64,000 nt of DNA from Vogesella indigofera (GCF_003633895.1 NZ_RBID01000011.1:310001-374000); one strand, 5' to 3'; numbered from the stretch's first letter, positions 8,042 to 17,139 are shown. Program-made: numbers and translations. Notes: generated from the letters alone by a model not told the origin.

Positions 8042-9421
8042 ATGAAGCATCAGCGCAGCACAGCCCAATGGCGGGAAATGGACGCCGCACATCACCTGCA
8101 CCCGTTTACCGACACCGCCTCCCTGAACGAACAGGGGGTACGCATGATTACCCATGCGGACGGCATCTACCTGTGGGATAGCGAAGGCAACAAGATTCTC
8201 GACGGCATGGCCGGTCTGTGGTGCGTCAACATCGGCTACGGCCGCAAGGACCTGCCGGAAGTCGCCAAGCGCCAGATGGAAGAGCTGGCTTATTACAATA
8301 CCTTCTTCAAGACCTCGCACCCGGCGGTGGTCGAACTGTCGCACCTGCTGGCGGAAGTGGCACCCAAGGGCTTTGACCACGTGTTCTACACCAACTCCGG
8401 CTCGGAGTCGGTGGACACCATGATCCGCATGGTGCGCCGCTACTGGGATGTGAAAGGCAAGCCGGAGAAGAAAACGCTGATCGGGCGCTGGAACGGCTAC
8501 CACGGTTCCACCATCGGCGGCGCCAGCCTGGGCGGCATGAGCTATATGCACGAACAGGGCGACCTGCCGATTCCGGGCATCGTGCACGTGCAGCAGCCGT
8601 GGCACTACAAGTACGGCAAGGGTATGAGCGCCGACGAGTTCGGCAAGCTGGCTGCCAGCTGGATCGAGGACAAGATTCTGGAAGTGGGCGCCGACAAGGT
8701 GGCCGCCTTCGTCGGTGAGCCGATCCAGGGTGCCGGCGGCGTGATCATTCCGCCGGCCAGCTACTGGCCGGAAGTGGAACGCATCTGCCGCAAGTACGAC
8801 ATCCTGCTGGTCGCCGACGAGGTGATCTGCGGCTTCGGTCGTACCGGCCACTGGTTCGGCCAGCAGCAATTCGGCTTCACCCCGGACATCTTCACCACCG
8901 CCAAGGGCCTGTCGTCGGGCTACATGCCGATCGGCGCCGTGTTCGTCAACAACGAGGTGGCGACAACGTTGGCCGCAGGCGGCGATTTCAACCACGGCTT
9001 TACCTACTCCGGTCACCCGGTGGCGGCAGCGGTGGCCCACGCCAACGTCAAGGCGCTGCGTGACGAGGGTATCGTCGCCGCCGTGCACGAGGACACCGGC
9101 CCGTACATGCAGAAACGCTGGCGCGAGGCGTTCTCCCGCTTCGAGCATGTCGACGACGTGCGCGGTGTCGGCCTGATCCAGGCGTTTACCCTGGTCAAGG
9201 ACAAGGCCAGCCAGACGCTGTTCGACAACTGGGGCGAGATCGGCCTGATGTGCCGCGACATCTTCTTCAAGCACGGCCTGATCATGCGTGCCTGCGGCGA
9301 TCACATCGTGTCGGCACCGCCGCTGATCATCAGCAAGGACCAGATCGACGAACTGATCACCACCGCGGTCAAGTGCATGGAAATCTTCGAGCAGCAGCTG
9401 AAGGAACGCGGTCTGGCCTGA
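8042..9421 (+). CDS. spuC: Putrescine-pyruvate aminotransferase (class III)
   Basis: A 459-residue class III PLP aminotransferase. The PLP lysine is K288 in TTAKGLSSGY and the ring-nitrogen aspartate D259 is in LLVADEVICGFGRTG. The sequence is of the omega-amino acid:pyruvate/SpuC type rather than GabT. Known reaction for SpuC: putrescine + pyruvate to 4-aminobutyraldehyde + alanine. It is the last gene of the ald-puuD-puuA-spuC unit and is followed by a clear terminator. Alanine made here would be the substrate for Ald. Use of other diamines is possible. Confidence 0.85.
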   Translation: MKHQRSTAQWREMDAAHHLHPFTDTASLNEQGVRMITHADGIYLWDSEGNKILDGMAGLWCVNIGYGRKDLPEVAKRQMEELAYYNTFFKTSHPAVVELSHLLAEVAPKGFDHVFYTNSGSESVDTMIRMVRRYWDVKGKPEKKTLIGRWNGYHGSTIGGASLGGMSYMHEQGDLPIPGIVHVQQPWHYKYGKGMSADEFGKLAASWIEDKILEVGADKVAAFVGEPIQGAGGVIIPPASYWPEVERICRKYDILLVADEVICGFGRTGHWFGQQQFGFTPDIFTTAKGLSSGYMPIGAVFVNNEVATTLAAGGDFNHGFTYSGHPVAAAVAHANVKALRDEGIVAAVHEDTGPYMQKRWREAFSRFEHVDDVRGVGLIQAFTLVKDKASQTLFDNWGEIGLMCRDIFFKHGLIMRACGDHIVSAPPLIISKDQIDELITTAVKCMEIFEQQLKERGLA

Positions 9422-9457
9422 GCCTGAGGCCGTGACGGCACGGCTTTTACGAGCAGC

Positions 9458-9494
9458 AAAGCGGGTTTGATTATACAATCGACCCGCTTTTTTC
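9458..9494 (+). terminator. Rho-independent terminator after spuC
   Basis: AAAGCGGGT (9458-9466) pairs with ACCCGCTTT (9482-9490), followed by TTTTC. It lies 36 bases after the spuC stop and ends the putrescine operon. Confidence 0.85.
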
Positions 9495-9635
9495 ATTGCC
9501 GGACGGCTAGCGCGCGGCCGGCGGCCATGCCAGTGACGTGAGCGCGCGGCTGGCAAGCACCGGCGGCTTTGGTTATGCTGATACGGCATGCTGCTTTCCT
9601 GATACTCCAGACTCAAAACGAGGCCACGGCTGACA

Positions 9636-10526
9636 ATGGCTGACGAATCGCAACGCCCCATCATCGTAAAACGCATCAAGAAAGGCCACGGCGGCCACCA
9701 CGGCGGTGCCTGGAAGATCGCCTACGCCGACTTCGTGACCGCGATGATGGCTTTTTTCCTGTTGATGTGGCTGCTGGGCTCGACTTCGGCCGGCGCCCTC
9801 AGCGGCATCTCGCAGTACTTCCAGATGCCGCTGAAGCTGGCGCTGCAGGGCGGCGAGGGCGCTGGTGACGCCACCGCGGTGATCCCCGGCGGCGGCACCG
9901 ACCTGACCCGGCAGTCCGGCCAGGTCAAACGCGGCAATCCGGACCCGAGCAGCGGGCAGAAGCGGGCAGAACTGAGCAAGCTGCAGCAGCGCATCCAGCA
10001 AAAGCTGCAGCAGAAGATGGAGCAGAGCGCGGTACTGAAATCGTTCAAGGACCAGGTCAAGCTGGAAATGACGCCGGAAGGGCTGCGCATCCAGCTGATC
10101 GACGAGCAGAACCGGCCGATGTTCCAGTCCGGCGGCGCGCTGCCGATGGAACACACCCGGGTGCTGCTGCAGGAAATCGGCCGTGAGCTGAACGAAGTGA
10201 CCAACAAGATCAGCATCTCCGGCCATACCGACGCCACCCGCTTTGCCGGGGCGGCCACCGGCTATACCAACTGGGAGCTGTCGGCCGACCGTGCCAATGC
10301 CGCGCGCCGCGAGCTGATCGCCGGCGGTATGCTGGATGAGAAAGTATTGCGCGTGGTCGGGCTGGCGTCGGCGGATCCGCTGAACAAGCAGAACGTGTTC
10401 AGCTCGGAAAACCGCCGTATCGCCATCGTGATCCTGAACGAGGAAACCGAGAGCCAGATTCGTGGCCAGGGGCCGGTCGCGGAAGCGGCGCCGGTGGCGG
10501 CTGCAGGAGCACCGGCAGCGCCATGA
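9636..10526 (+). CDS. motB: Flagellar motor stator protein MotB
   Basis: A 296-residue inner-membrane protein. One transmembrane segment follows KIAYADFVTAMMAFFLLMWL, in which D32 is at the same residue number as the proton-carrying Asp32 of E. coli MotB. The C-terminal OmpA-like peptidoglycan-binding domain (about 140-270) includes ISISGHTDAT and LSADRANAARR. An Ala/Pro-rich tail ends the protein. No motA lies upstream, where the neighbour is spuC with a terminator, so this is an orphan stator gene. The stop overlaps the next start (ATGA), coupling it to a methyltransferase gene, an unusual partner. Confidence 0.9.
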   Translation: MADESQRPIIVKRIKKGHGGHHGGAWKIAYADFVTAMMAFFLLMWLLGSTSAGALSGISQYFQMPLKLALQGGEGAGDATAVIPGGGTDLTRQSGQVKRGNPDPSSGQKRAELSKLQQRIQQKLQQKMEQSAVLKSFKDQVKLEMTPEGLRIQLIDEQNRPMFQSGGALPMEHTRVLLQEIGRELNEVTNKISISGHTDATRFAGAATGYTNWELSADRANAARRELIAGGMLDEKVLRVVGLASADPLNKQNVFSSENRRIAIVILNEETESQIRGQGPVAEAAPVAAAGAPAAP

Positions 10527-11272
10527 GGCTGACAGCCTTGCTGCGTCATACTGGCATCCAGCTGCTGGCGGTGCTGCTGGCCTGGGTGTTTTGGGCGCCG
10601 CTGCTCACGCCGCTGCCCTGGCTGGCGGCGCAGTGCCTGCTGGCGCTGCTGCTGGCCAGCGTGCTGCGCTGTTCGCTGCCGCAGCGCCTGCTGCACCTGC
10701 TGTTCATGCCGCTGGTGGTGCTGGCGCTGTGGCAGCAGTGGGCGCCATGGCTGTATCTGTGCGGCTTCGTGCTGCTGTTTGCCCTCAGCCGCAATGCGCT
10801 GACCGAGCGGGTGCCCTTGTACCTGTCGTCGCAGGAAAGCATCGCCACGCTGGCGCACTGGCTGCCGCCGGGCGCGGCGGTGCTGGATCTGGGTAGCGGT
10901 GACGGCCGGGTGGTGCTGCAGCTGGCGCGCCAGCGAGCCGACCTGCAGCTGTGTGGTGTGGAGAACGCGCTGCTGCCGTGGCTGTGGTCGCGCTGGCGCT
11001 ACCTGCGTGCCGGGCGGCCGGCCAATGTCAGCCTGCATTACGGCAATTTCTGGGATCTGGACTGGTCACGTTTCGACGTGATCCATGCCTTCCTGTCGCC
11101 GGCGCCGATGGCGCGGGTGTGGGCGCACTTCCAGCAGCATGCGGCCAACCATGCGCAGCTGGTGAGCAACAGCTTCGGGATCGCGGCGGTGCCGCCGCAG
11201 CAACGGCTGCCACTGAACGGGCCATTACAAAAAGAACTCCTCATCTGGGGACACAATCATGGACATCGCTAA
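10523..11272 (+). CDS. Membrane-anchored class I SAM-dependent methyltransferase
   Basis: A 249-residue protein. The first 90 residues are strongly hydrophobic, with about three to four predicted membrane segments. A Rossmann-type methyltransferase domain follows, with motif I VLDLGSGDGRVVLQLA and an acidic motif II residue in LCGVENAL. The start overlaps motB by 4 bases and the end overlaps the HDOD gene by 14 bases, so all three are translationally linked. The substrate is unknown. Confidence 0.75.
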   Translation: MRLTALLRHTGIQLLAVLLAWVFWAPLLTPLPWLAAQCLLALLLASVLRCSLPQRLLHLLFMPLVVLALWQQWAPWLYLCGFVLLFALSRNALTERVPLYLSSQESIATLAHWLPPGAAVLDLGSGDGRVVLQLARQRADLQLCGVENALLPWLWSRWRYLRAGRPANVSLHYGNFWDLDWSRFDVIHAFLSPAPMARVWAHFQQHAANHAQLVSNSFGIAAVPPQQRLPLNGPLQKELLIWGHNHGHR

Positions 11273-12587
11273 CTGGCTGTCATCGCTGTCGGAAAACCGC
11301 TGGCCGATCCTGCCGGCCACCGCGGTCGAGGTGCGACAGATGCTGTCGCTGCCCGGCGATCGCATCGTGTTTTCCGAGCTGGCCAACCTGACCCTGTCCG
11401 ATCCCTTCCTGCTGCTGGACCTGATGCGGCTGGTCGGCGCCTCGCGCGCACTGCAGCGCAGCGAGGCGCACCCCACCGTCGAGCAGATGCTGATGATGCT
11501 GGGGCTGGAGGTGATCACCGCGCGCTATCGCCAGATTCCGGCGCTCTCCACGGTGCACGGCAAGCTGGATCAGGAGGTGGTCGATGCCGTCGGCGACTGG
11601 CTGGGGCGCTCGCGGGTTGCCGCCTTCATCATCAAGGAATGGCTGGCGATCACCGGTGAATACAAGGTCGAGGACTGCTTCATCGCGGCGCTGGTATACA
11701 ACCTGCCGGCCTGCCTGTACCTGATCTACCGTAACCGCATTCCGGGCGGGCCGTTGCTGCACGAGGTGTCGGATGTGTTCGCGCTGGACTACCCCAAGAT
11801 CGTCGAGCAGTTCATCCAGCGCATGCCGTTGCCGTCCGGCCTGCTGGGTACCCTCGGCGCCGGGCCGGTCAACCGCCGCAAGCAGTTGCTGAAGCTGGCG
11901 ATTGCCACCGCCAACGCGGTGGACCAAGGCTGGTGGCGGCCGCAGTGGAATATCGGTATCGAGGCGGCGGCCAAGCTGATCGGCTGCCGGGTCGACGACG
12001 CGCAGCAGGTGGTGCAGCAGGCGATCCTGCAGGTGGCCCGTCACCCGCGCGCGCTGGGCTACACCTACCCGGCGCGGGCCTATCTGTACATTCCCGGCCC
12101 GTTCCCGGAGCGAAACAAGCAGGACGAGGTCGCCTCCCTCACCGGCGAGCAGCAGCTGGAAAAGGCGCTGCTGGAGTCGCTGCGCCATCTCGCCAACGAC
12201 ATCCAGTTCGAACGCATCATGTTCCTGCGCTACGACCAGCCCAGCCATTCGCTGAAAATGCGCTACCAGATCGGGCTGGAAGACAACCACCCGCTGCGCA
12301 AGCACATCGTGGCGCTGGAGCCGGGCTCGTTCTTCGCGCTGCTCACCAGCCGGCCGCAGAGCTTCCATGCGCCGGCTTCGACGCGCGCGCAGCTGGCACG
12401 CAAATACCAGGACGAATTCTTCACCCATCTCGGCGAAGGCCACTTCGCCTGCATGTCGGTGTTTTCCGGTCACAAGCTGGCCGGAGTCTTCTTTGTTGAC
12501 AACTATCGCAGCAACAAGGCGATCGACGACGACACCTACCACCGCTTCAAGGAAACGGTGTTTCGCGTGTCGCAACTCACTTTCTAG
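11259..12587 (+). CDS. HDOD domain signalling protein
   Basis: A 442-residue protein. Residues about 10-220 match the HDOD fold (LPATAVEVRQMLSLPGD, then SDPFLLLDLMRLVG and a segment around MLMMLGLEVI). The C-terminal part (about 280-440) looks like a GAF-type sensor domain (FERIMFLRYD, GHFACMSVFSGHKLAGVFFVDN). HDOD proteins lack HD phosphohydrolase residues and act as adaptors in motility, biofilm and chemotaxis control. Overlap with the upstream methyltransferase gene, itself overlapping motB, suggests a motility-linked role. No catalytic activity is implied. Confidence 0.8.
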   Translation: MDIANWLSSLSENRWPILPATAVEVRQMLSLPGDRIVFSELANLTLSDPFLLLDLMRLVGASRALQRSEAHPTVEQMLMMLGLEVITARYRQIPALSTVHGKLDQEVVDAVGDWLGRSRVAAFIIKEWLAITGEYKVEDCFIAALVYNLPACLYLIYRNRIPGGPLLHEVSDVFALDYPKIVEQFIQRMPLPSGLLGTLGAGPVNRRKQLLKLAIATANAVDQGWWRPQWNIGIEAAAKLIGCRVDDAQQVVQQAILQVARHPRALGYTYPARAYLYIPGPFPERNKQDEVASLTGEQQLEKALLESLRHLANDIQFERIMFLRYDQPSHSLKMRYQIGLEDNHPLRKHIVALEPGSFFALLTSRPQSFHAPASTRAQLARKYQDEFFTHLGEGHFACMSVFSGHKLAGVFFVDNYRSNKAIDDDTYHRFKETVFRVSQLTF

Positions 12588-12589
12588 GC

Positions 12590-13393
12590 ATGACATTCCA
12601 TAAAATCATTACCTCGGCCGCCAATGACGAGATGAAATCGCTGGCGCGGCTGCTGGACAACGCCCGCGAGCGGCGCAAGCAACAACTGCTGGTACTGGAA
12701 GGGCTGCACCTGCTGCAGGCCGCGCTGGATGCCGGGCTGCCACTGCACGCGGTGTACGTCAACGAGGCGGCGCAGCAGCATCCGGAATGGCTGGCGCTGC
12801 AGGGTCGCATCGACCGTGCCGTGCCGTGCAGCCTGGTCAGCACCGCGGTGCTGGCCAAGGTCACCGCGCTGGCGACGCCGGCGGAAGTGCTGGTGCTGTG
12901 CCCGCGGCCACAGGGCAGCGCCGCGCAGCAGGAAGCGGCGGTACTGCTGGACGACGTGCAGGACCCGGGCAATATGGGCACCATCCTGCGCTGCGCCGCT
13001 GCGGCCAACGTGCGCCAGGTGTACCTGTCCAAGGGCTGTGTCGACGTCTACTCGCCCAAGGTGCTGCGTGCCGGCATGGGTGCCCACTTCGTGCTGCAGA
13101 TCCACGAGCAGGCCGATCTGGCTGCCGAGCTGGCGCGCTGGCCCGGCGCCAGGCTGGCGACGCACCTGGAAGGCAGCGTGTCGCTGTACAGCGAAGATCT
13201 GCGCGGTGCGGTGGCCTTCGTGTTCGGCAACGAAGGCAAGGGCGTGTCGGCGCCGGTGCTGGCCGCCTGCGACCGCCGCGTGCGCATCCCGATGCCCGGC
13301 CACGCTGAATCGCTGAACGTGGCGATGGCGGCCACCGTCTGCCTGTTCGAACGCGTGCGCCAGGGCGAGGCGGCGGCCCCCGGTGCCGCGTAA
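12590..13393 (+). CDS. TrmH/SpoU family RNA 2'-O-methyltransferase
   Basis: A 267-residue SPOUT-class methyltransferase with an N-terminal substrate-binding part (about 1-95) and a C-terminal SpoU domain. Motif 1 LLDDVQDPGNMGTILRCAAA, motif 2 FVFGNEGKGVS and motif 3 IPMPGHAESLNVAMAA form the knotted SAM site. Such enzymes methylate ribose in rRNA (RlmB type) or tRNA; the exact target cannot be told here. It starts 2 bases after the HDOD gene and is probably co-transcribed with it. Confidence 0.87.
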   Translation: MTFHKIITSAANDEMKSLARLLDNARERRKQQLLVLEGLHLLQAALDAGLPLHAVYVNEAAQQHPEWLALQGRIDRAVPCSLVSTAVLAKVTALATPAEVLVLCPRPQGSAAQQEAAVLLDDVQDPGNMGTILRCAAAANVRQVYLSKGCVDVYSPKVLRAGMGAHFVLQIHEQADLAAELARWPGARLATHLEGSVSLYSEDLRGAVAFVFGNEGKGVSAPVLAACDRRVRIPMPGHAESLNVAMAATVCLFERVRQGEAAAPGAA

Positions 13394-13401
13394 TCAGCGC
13401 T

Positions 13402-13429
13402 TTGCCAATCGGGCGGCGCTCACTACAAT
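13402..13429 (+). promoter_or_regulatory. Sigma-70-type promoter for rluF
   Basis: TTGCCA (13402-13407), 16-base spacer, TACAAT (13424-13429), about 60 bases before the rluF start in a short intergenic region. Both boxes match the consensus well. Confidence 0.6.
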
Positions 13430-13490
13430 ACGCGGCCTGTTATTACACGCGCGGTGCCGCCAGCGGCCTGACGCTACTCCGGAGTGAAGA

Positions 13491-14222
13491 ATGGAACCCG
13501 TACGACTTTCAAAACGCATGGCTGAAATGGGGCTTTGTTCTCGCCGCGAGGCCGACAGCTATATCGAGCAGGGCTGGGTCAAGGTCAACGGCAGCGTGGC
13601 GGTGCTGGGGCAGAAGGTGGTGACCGGCGACGACATCCAGCTCGACAAGAAAATGACCCAGGCGCAGGAACGCCGCGTCACCATCCTGATCAACAAGCCG
13701 ATGGGCTACGTCTCCGGCCAGGCCGAGATGGGCTATCTGCCGGCGGCGGCGCTGATCACGCCGGACAACCACTGGGAAGAAGACAAGTCCGGGCTGCGCT
13801 TCTCGCGCGACCACATGAAAGGGCTGGCACCGGCCGGCCGCCTCGACATCGACTCGGTCGGCCTGCTGGTGCTGACCCAGGACGGCCGCGTGGCGAAAGA
13901 GCTGATCGGCGAGACCTCCGATGTGGAAAAGGAATACCTGGTGCGCGTCGAGGGCGAGCTGTCCGACGAAGGCCTGCGCCTGCTCAACCACGGCCTGTCG
14001 CTGGACGGCAAGGCGCTGATCCCGGCCAAGGTGTGGTGGCAGAACGACGACCAGCTGCGCTTCATCCTGAAGGAAGGCAAGAAGCGCCAGATCCGCCGCA
14101 TGTGCGAGGCCGTCGGCCTGCACGTGGTCGGCCTCAAGCGTATCCGCATCGGCAAGGTGATGCTGGGCGACCTGCCGACCGGCAAGTGGCGCTACCTGGC
14201 GGCGGACGAACAGTTCTCCTGA
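13491..14222 (+). CDS. rluF: 23S rRNA pseudouridine synthase, RluF type
   Basis: A 243-residue protein with an N-terminal S4 RNA-binding domain (about 3-50, [20 protein letters not shown]) and an RsuA/RluB/E/F catalytic domain with nucleophile D119 in [14 protein letters not shown]. It lacks the long C-terminal tail of RluB and most resembles RluF, which forms pseudouridine at 23S position 2604 in E. coli. A sigma-70-like promoter lies just upstream. RluE or RsuA specificity cannot be fully excluded. Confidence 0.83.
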   Translation: MEPVRLSKRMAEMGLCSRREADSYIEQGWVKVNGSVAVLGQKVVTGDDIQLDKKMTQAQERRVTILINKPMGYVSGQAEMGYLPAAALITPDNHWEEDKSGLRFSRDHMKGLAPAGRLDIDSVGLLVLTQDGRVAKELIGETSDVEKEYLVRVEGELSDEGLRLLNHGLSLDGKALIPAKVWWQNDDQLRFILKEGKKRQIRRMCEAVGLHVVGLKRIRIGKVMLGDLPTGKWRYLAADEQFS

Positions 14223-14303
14223 TTCCTGGCCTTGCGGCCAACCTTGTTGGTCGCCATTTCACGCAGCCGGCAGGGACACAGTCACGATAAAGCGGGCAGG
14301 GTG

Positions 14304-15293
14304 ATGAGCTTCTTTTTGCAGCGGTGGTTGGGCGGCGGCGGCCCCTGGGGGCGGCAGGAGGTGTCGCAGGCGGTGGAGCGGCTGATCGACGAGGTCGATC
14401 CCAAGGTGCGGCTGCTGCCGCGCAGCCAGCAACAGCTGCAGCGCGGCGTGCGCGACACCCTGCGCTACGCCAGCGAGCTGATCGAGCACCTGCCGGCGCC
14501 GCTGGATCTCAGCCCCGCCGGCTACACCACCGACCGCCGCGTCGGTCTGCTGTTCGCGTCGCCGGAAAGCCTGTGCCGCGTGCTGCAGGGCAGCGAGGCG
14601 CTGCAACAGTATTTCTCCCATCCAGCCAATCCCGACACTGCCTACCTGCTGCTGGTCATGCAGCCACAGGCGCGCCAGCGCCTCGGCAGCCAGCTGCTGC
14701 CCGATGGCCAAGTGCAGAACGACGTGCCGCAGCAGGTGATCAGTTTCGAGCAGCACCGTGTGGTGGCAGCCTACGACAGCCTGAAAAATCTGCGGCAACT
14801 GGCCGGCATGGAGGCGTTCAACGCCTTGTGTCGCGACCTGGCGCGGCGGGTGGCGCTGTTCGATGCCCGCCGTCAGCAGCTGGAGGCCGAGCGCCAGCGC
14901 GTGCTGTTGCGACTGGCGGCCGGCGGCCAGACGCTGATCAACGCCGATGCGCTGCGCGGCCGCGATGACGTCAAGGACGCCGAGTTGCCGCAACGCTTGC
15001 AGCAGCTGGATGCGGAACTGACGGTGATGGGCAAACAGCTGTCGCTGCCGGGCAAGCTGGATTACCTGCGTCAGGTGCTGCGCCAGCCGCAGCAATACAT
15101 CAAGGCCGGGCTGGAGTCGACATGGCTGGACCGCATGGGGGTGGTGACACCACCGGACCTGGGTGGCGCACAGCTGGATTTCGGCCTGATGAAGCTGGGC
15201 GAGGCCGACGACAGCGTGCGCGAACGGGTGGTGTTTCCCGGCAGCATCACGCGCCGCGACCTGCAGCAGTGGCGCGAACGTTGGCCGCAGTGA
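14304..15293 (+). CDS. Conserved hypothetical protein
   Basis: A 329-residue soluble-looking protein with no signal peptide or membrane segment. It is rich in Leu, Gln and Arg, with a probable coiled-coil at about 205-255. No family motif is recognised. GTG at 14301 directly precedes the ATG at 14304 in frame; either may be used. The last codons and stop contain a copy of the DUS-like motif (15280-15289). It follows rluF by about 80 bases, with another motif copy in the gap. Function unknown. Confidence 0.7.
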   Translation: MSFFLQRWLGGGGPWGRQEVSQAVERLIDEVDPKVRLLPRSQQQLQRGVRDTLRYASELIEHLPAPLDLSPAGYTTDRRVGLLFASPESLCRVLQGSEALQQYFSHPANPDTAYLLLVMQPQARQRLGSQLLPDGQVQNDVPQQVISFEQHRVVAAYDSLKNLRQLAGMEAFNALCRDLARRVALFDARRQQLEAERQRVLLRLAAGGQTLINADALRGRDDVKDAELPQRLQQLDAELTVMGKQLSLPGKLDYLRQVLRQPQQYIKAGLESTWLDRMGVVTPPDLGGAQLDFGLMKLGEADDSVRERVVFPGSITRRDLQQWRERWPQ

Positions 15294-15326
15294 GGCGGCC
15301 AACGGCGGCAGTCAGACCGGTTCAGG

Positions 15327-15398
15327 GTCGCTGACAAAACCTCGCCGCGCAGCTGAGCCAAGGCGGCGTAATACAGAACCAGGGGTTTTGTTAGCGAC
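15327..15398. repeat. Long inverted repeat between convergent genes
   Basis: GTCGCTGACAAAACC (15327-15341) and GGTTTTGTTAGCGAC (15384-15398) are complementary over 15 bases with one wobble, enclosing 42 bases. It lies between a plus-strand gene end and a minus-strand gene end, so it could be a bidirectional terminator or a member of a dispersed repeat family. No second copy was noticed in the window. Confidence 0.55.
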
Positions 15399-15400
15399 GC

Positions 15401-15865
15401 CTATTCCTGCGGCAGGGTCGCCTTGCCGTAGTGCAGGAACACCTCGTCGCGCACCCAGCCCTTGGTGTGGTACAGCTTTTGCGCGGCCTGGTTGTCGCGG
15501 GCGGTGGACAGTTCCAGTCGCACGAAGCCGTTGTCGCGGGCGTAGCGTTCGATGTGGCCGAGCAGGCCGCTGGCAATGCCGCGCTGGCGGTCTTGCGGCC
15601 GGGTGAACAGGTCGTACAGCACGTAGATCGGCGCCGCCGCCAGCGAGCAGAACGATGGGTACAGCTGGCAGAAGCCGAGCACCTCGCCGTTGCTGTGTTC
15701 CGCCAGGAAAATCACCGATTCGTTCTTGGTCATGCGCGCCTGCAGGAAGCGCCGTGCCAGCTCGCGGTCGCTGCTTTCGCCGTAGAACTGGCGGTACTCG
15801 TCAAACAGCACCGCCAGTGCGGTCAGGTCGTTGTGTCCGGCGCGGCGTATCGTCGGGTCACTCAT
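15401..15865 (-). CDS. GNAT family N-acetyltransferase
   Basis: A 154-residue single-domain GNAT protein. The acetyl-CoA loop is in LFTRPQDRQRGIASGLLGHI and a C-terminal motif B is seen in ARDNQAAQKLYHTKGWV. The ATG at 15865 overlaps the stop of the upstream phosphodiesterase gene in the form ATGAGTGA, implying translational coupling; a GTG lies one codon earlier. GNAT enzymes transfer acetyl groups to amines or protein termini; the substrate here is unknown. Confidence 0.85.
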   Translation of the reverse strand: MSDPTIRRAGHNDLTALAVLFDEYRQFYGESSDRELARRFLQARMTKNESVIFLAEHSNGEVLGFCQLYPSFCSLAAAPIYVLYDLFTRPQDRQRGIASGLLGHIERYARDNGFVRLELSTARDNQAAQKLYHTKGWVRDEVFLHYGKATLPQE

Positions 15866-17072
15866 CACTTGCTACTCCTTCTTTTCCGTCAATCACGATC
15901 AGCGGCACCATCATCTCGGCGGCAGACAGCCCGCCGTGGTTGCCCAGCAGTTTGGGCAGCGGGGCGTCGGCCGGCGAATCCAGCAGTCCCCAGTCCTCTT
16001 TCAGCAGCAGCACATAGTCGCCGACGCGTGCGGCCAACCTCGGGTCGTTTACGTCGGCGCCGGGGCCGAACCAGGCCTCGTCCAGCAGCTGCGTCGCCGG
16101 CAGGCACCACGCGGCATGGCCGAGCAGGCGTGCGGCCAGCTGCGGGAAGTCCGCCAGCCGTTCCGGCTTCACGTGGCAGAACGCCACCCGCGGTTCGCCG
16201 GACAGCGGCTGGCGCAGGCAGGCGGCCAGCTCCGGGAAATCGCGCAGCTGCAGCAGGCGCGGCGGCGGGATGTCCATCTGGCCGTGATCGGCGCTGATGC
16301 ACAGTACGGCGTCGCGGCCGGACAGCGTGGCGGCAAAGGCGGCGCAGTGCGCTTCGATACGCTGCAACAGCTGGCGGCAACGCGGGTGCGTGGTGCCCTT
16401 GTGGTGCATGATCGAATCCAGGTCCGGGATGTAGGCGTAGATGAACTGCGGCGCGCTCGCCTCGCGCCGCAGCGTGTCCAGCTGGCGGAACAGGTCCTCG
16501 TACGACGCCCAGCCCTGGCGCGCTGCGCTGCCGCCGTGGTGCAGGCTGTAGGCGGAGTCGAGGATGTAGTTCGGCTGCAGCACGATCTGGCGCCGCGGCC
16601 CGGTGAGCGCCGAGGGCGTGCGGTACACCGCGCGCGCCAGCTCGGCCGGGTCGTCCGGGGTGTGGTGGCCGCGGTGACGTACCGTCAGCGGCAAGGGCGT
16701 GACCACGGCATCGACCTCCGGCGCCGCCAGGTGCCAGCCGGTGAGGGTGTGCACGCTGGGCGGCAGCCCGGTGAGGTAAGTGGTAATGGCGCTGGTGGTG
16801 GTGCTGGGAAACACCGACGTCAGCGCCAGCGTCTGCTGCTGGCGCAACCAGCCGCCGGGTGACAGCTCGGCCAGCTGCTGGCAGCCCATGCCGTCGATGA
16901 CCAGCAGGATGATGGTTTGCGCCTGCTCCAGTCGTGCCAGCGACGGGTGCTGCAGCGGCGGGCAGGGGCTGTGGCTGCCGTGCAGGCGGGCGGCGAGGTT
17001 GGCGATGCCGTGCTCCGGGTGCGGGAACACCAGGCCGGCGGCGGTCAGCTGTGGTCGGGTCGGTTGCGTCAC
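15858..17072 (-). CDS. Alkaline-phosphatase-superfamily phosphodiesterase/nucleotide pyrophosphatase
   Basis: A 404-residue protein of the type I phosphodiesterase/nucleotide pyrophosphatase family. Metal site and nucleophile elements are LLVIDGMG (first Asp), SVFPSTTTSAITTYLTG (nucleophilic Thr), YIPDLDSIMHHKG (Asp/His), CISADHGQMD (Asp-His) and NHGGLSAAEM (final His). No signal peptide is seen, so it is probably cytoplasmic. It is coupled to the downstream GNAT gene by an 8-base overlap and diverges from a Cys-cluster protein gene. The substrate is unknown. Confidence 0.82.
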   Translation of the reverse strand: MTQPTRPQLTAAGLVFPHPEHGIANLAARLHGSHSPCPPLQHPSLARLEQAQTIILLVIDGMGCQQLAELSPGGWLRQQQTLALTSVFPSTTTSAITTYLTGLPPSVHTLTGWHLAAPEVDAVVTPLPLTVRHRGHHTPDDPAELARAVYRTPSALTGPRRQIVLQPNYILDSAYSLHHGGSAARQGWASYEDLFRQLDTLRREASAPQFIYAYIPDLDSIMHHKGTTHPRCRQLLQRIEAHCAAFAATLSGRDAVLCISADHGQMDIPPPRLLQLRDFPELAACLRQPLSGEPRVAFCHVKPERLADFPQLAARLLGHAAWCLPATQLLDEAWFGPGADVNDPRLAARVGDYVLLLKEDWGLLDSPADAPLPKLLGNHGGLSAAEMMVPLIVIDGKEGVASDE

Positions 17073-17139
17073 TTGCGGCGATGGCCAGGTTGCGGTAATA
17101 CCTGTACTTTTACCATTTTCACCGCATTCCAGATAGCCG

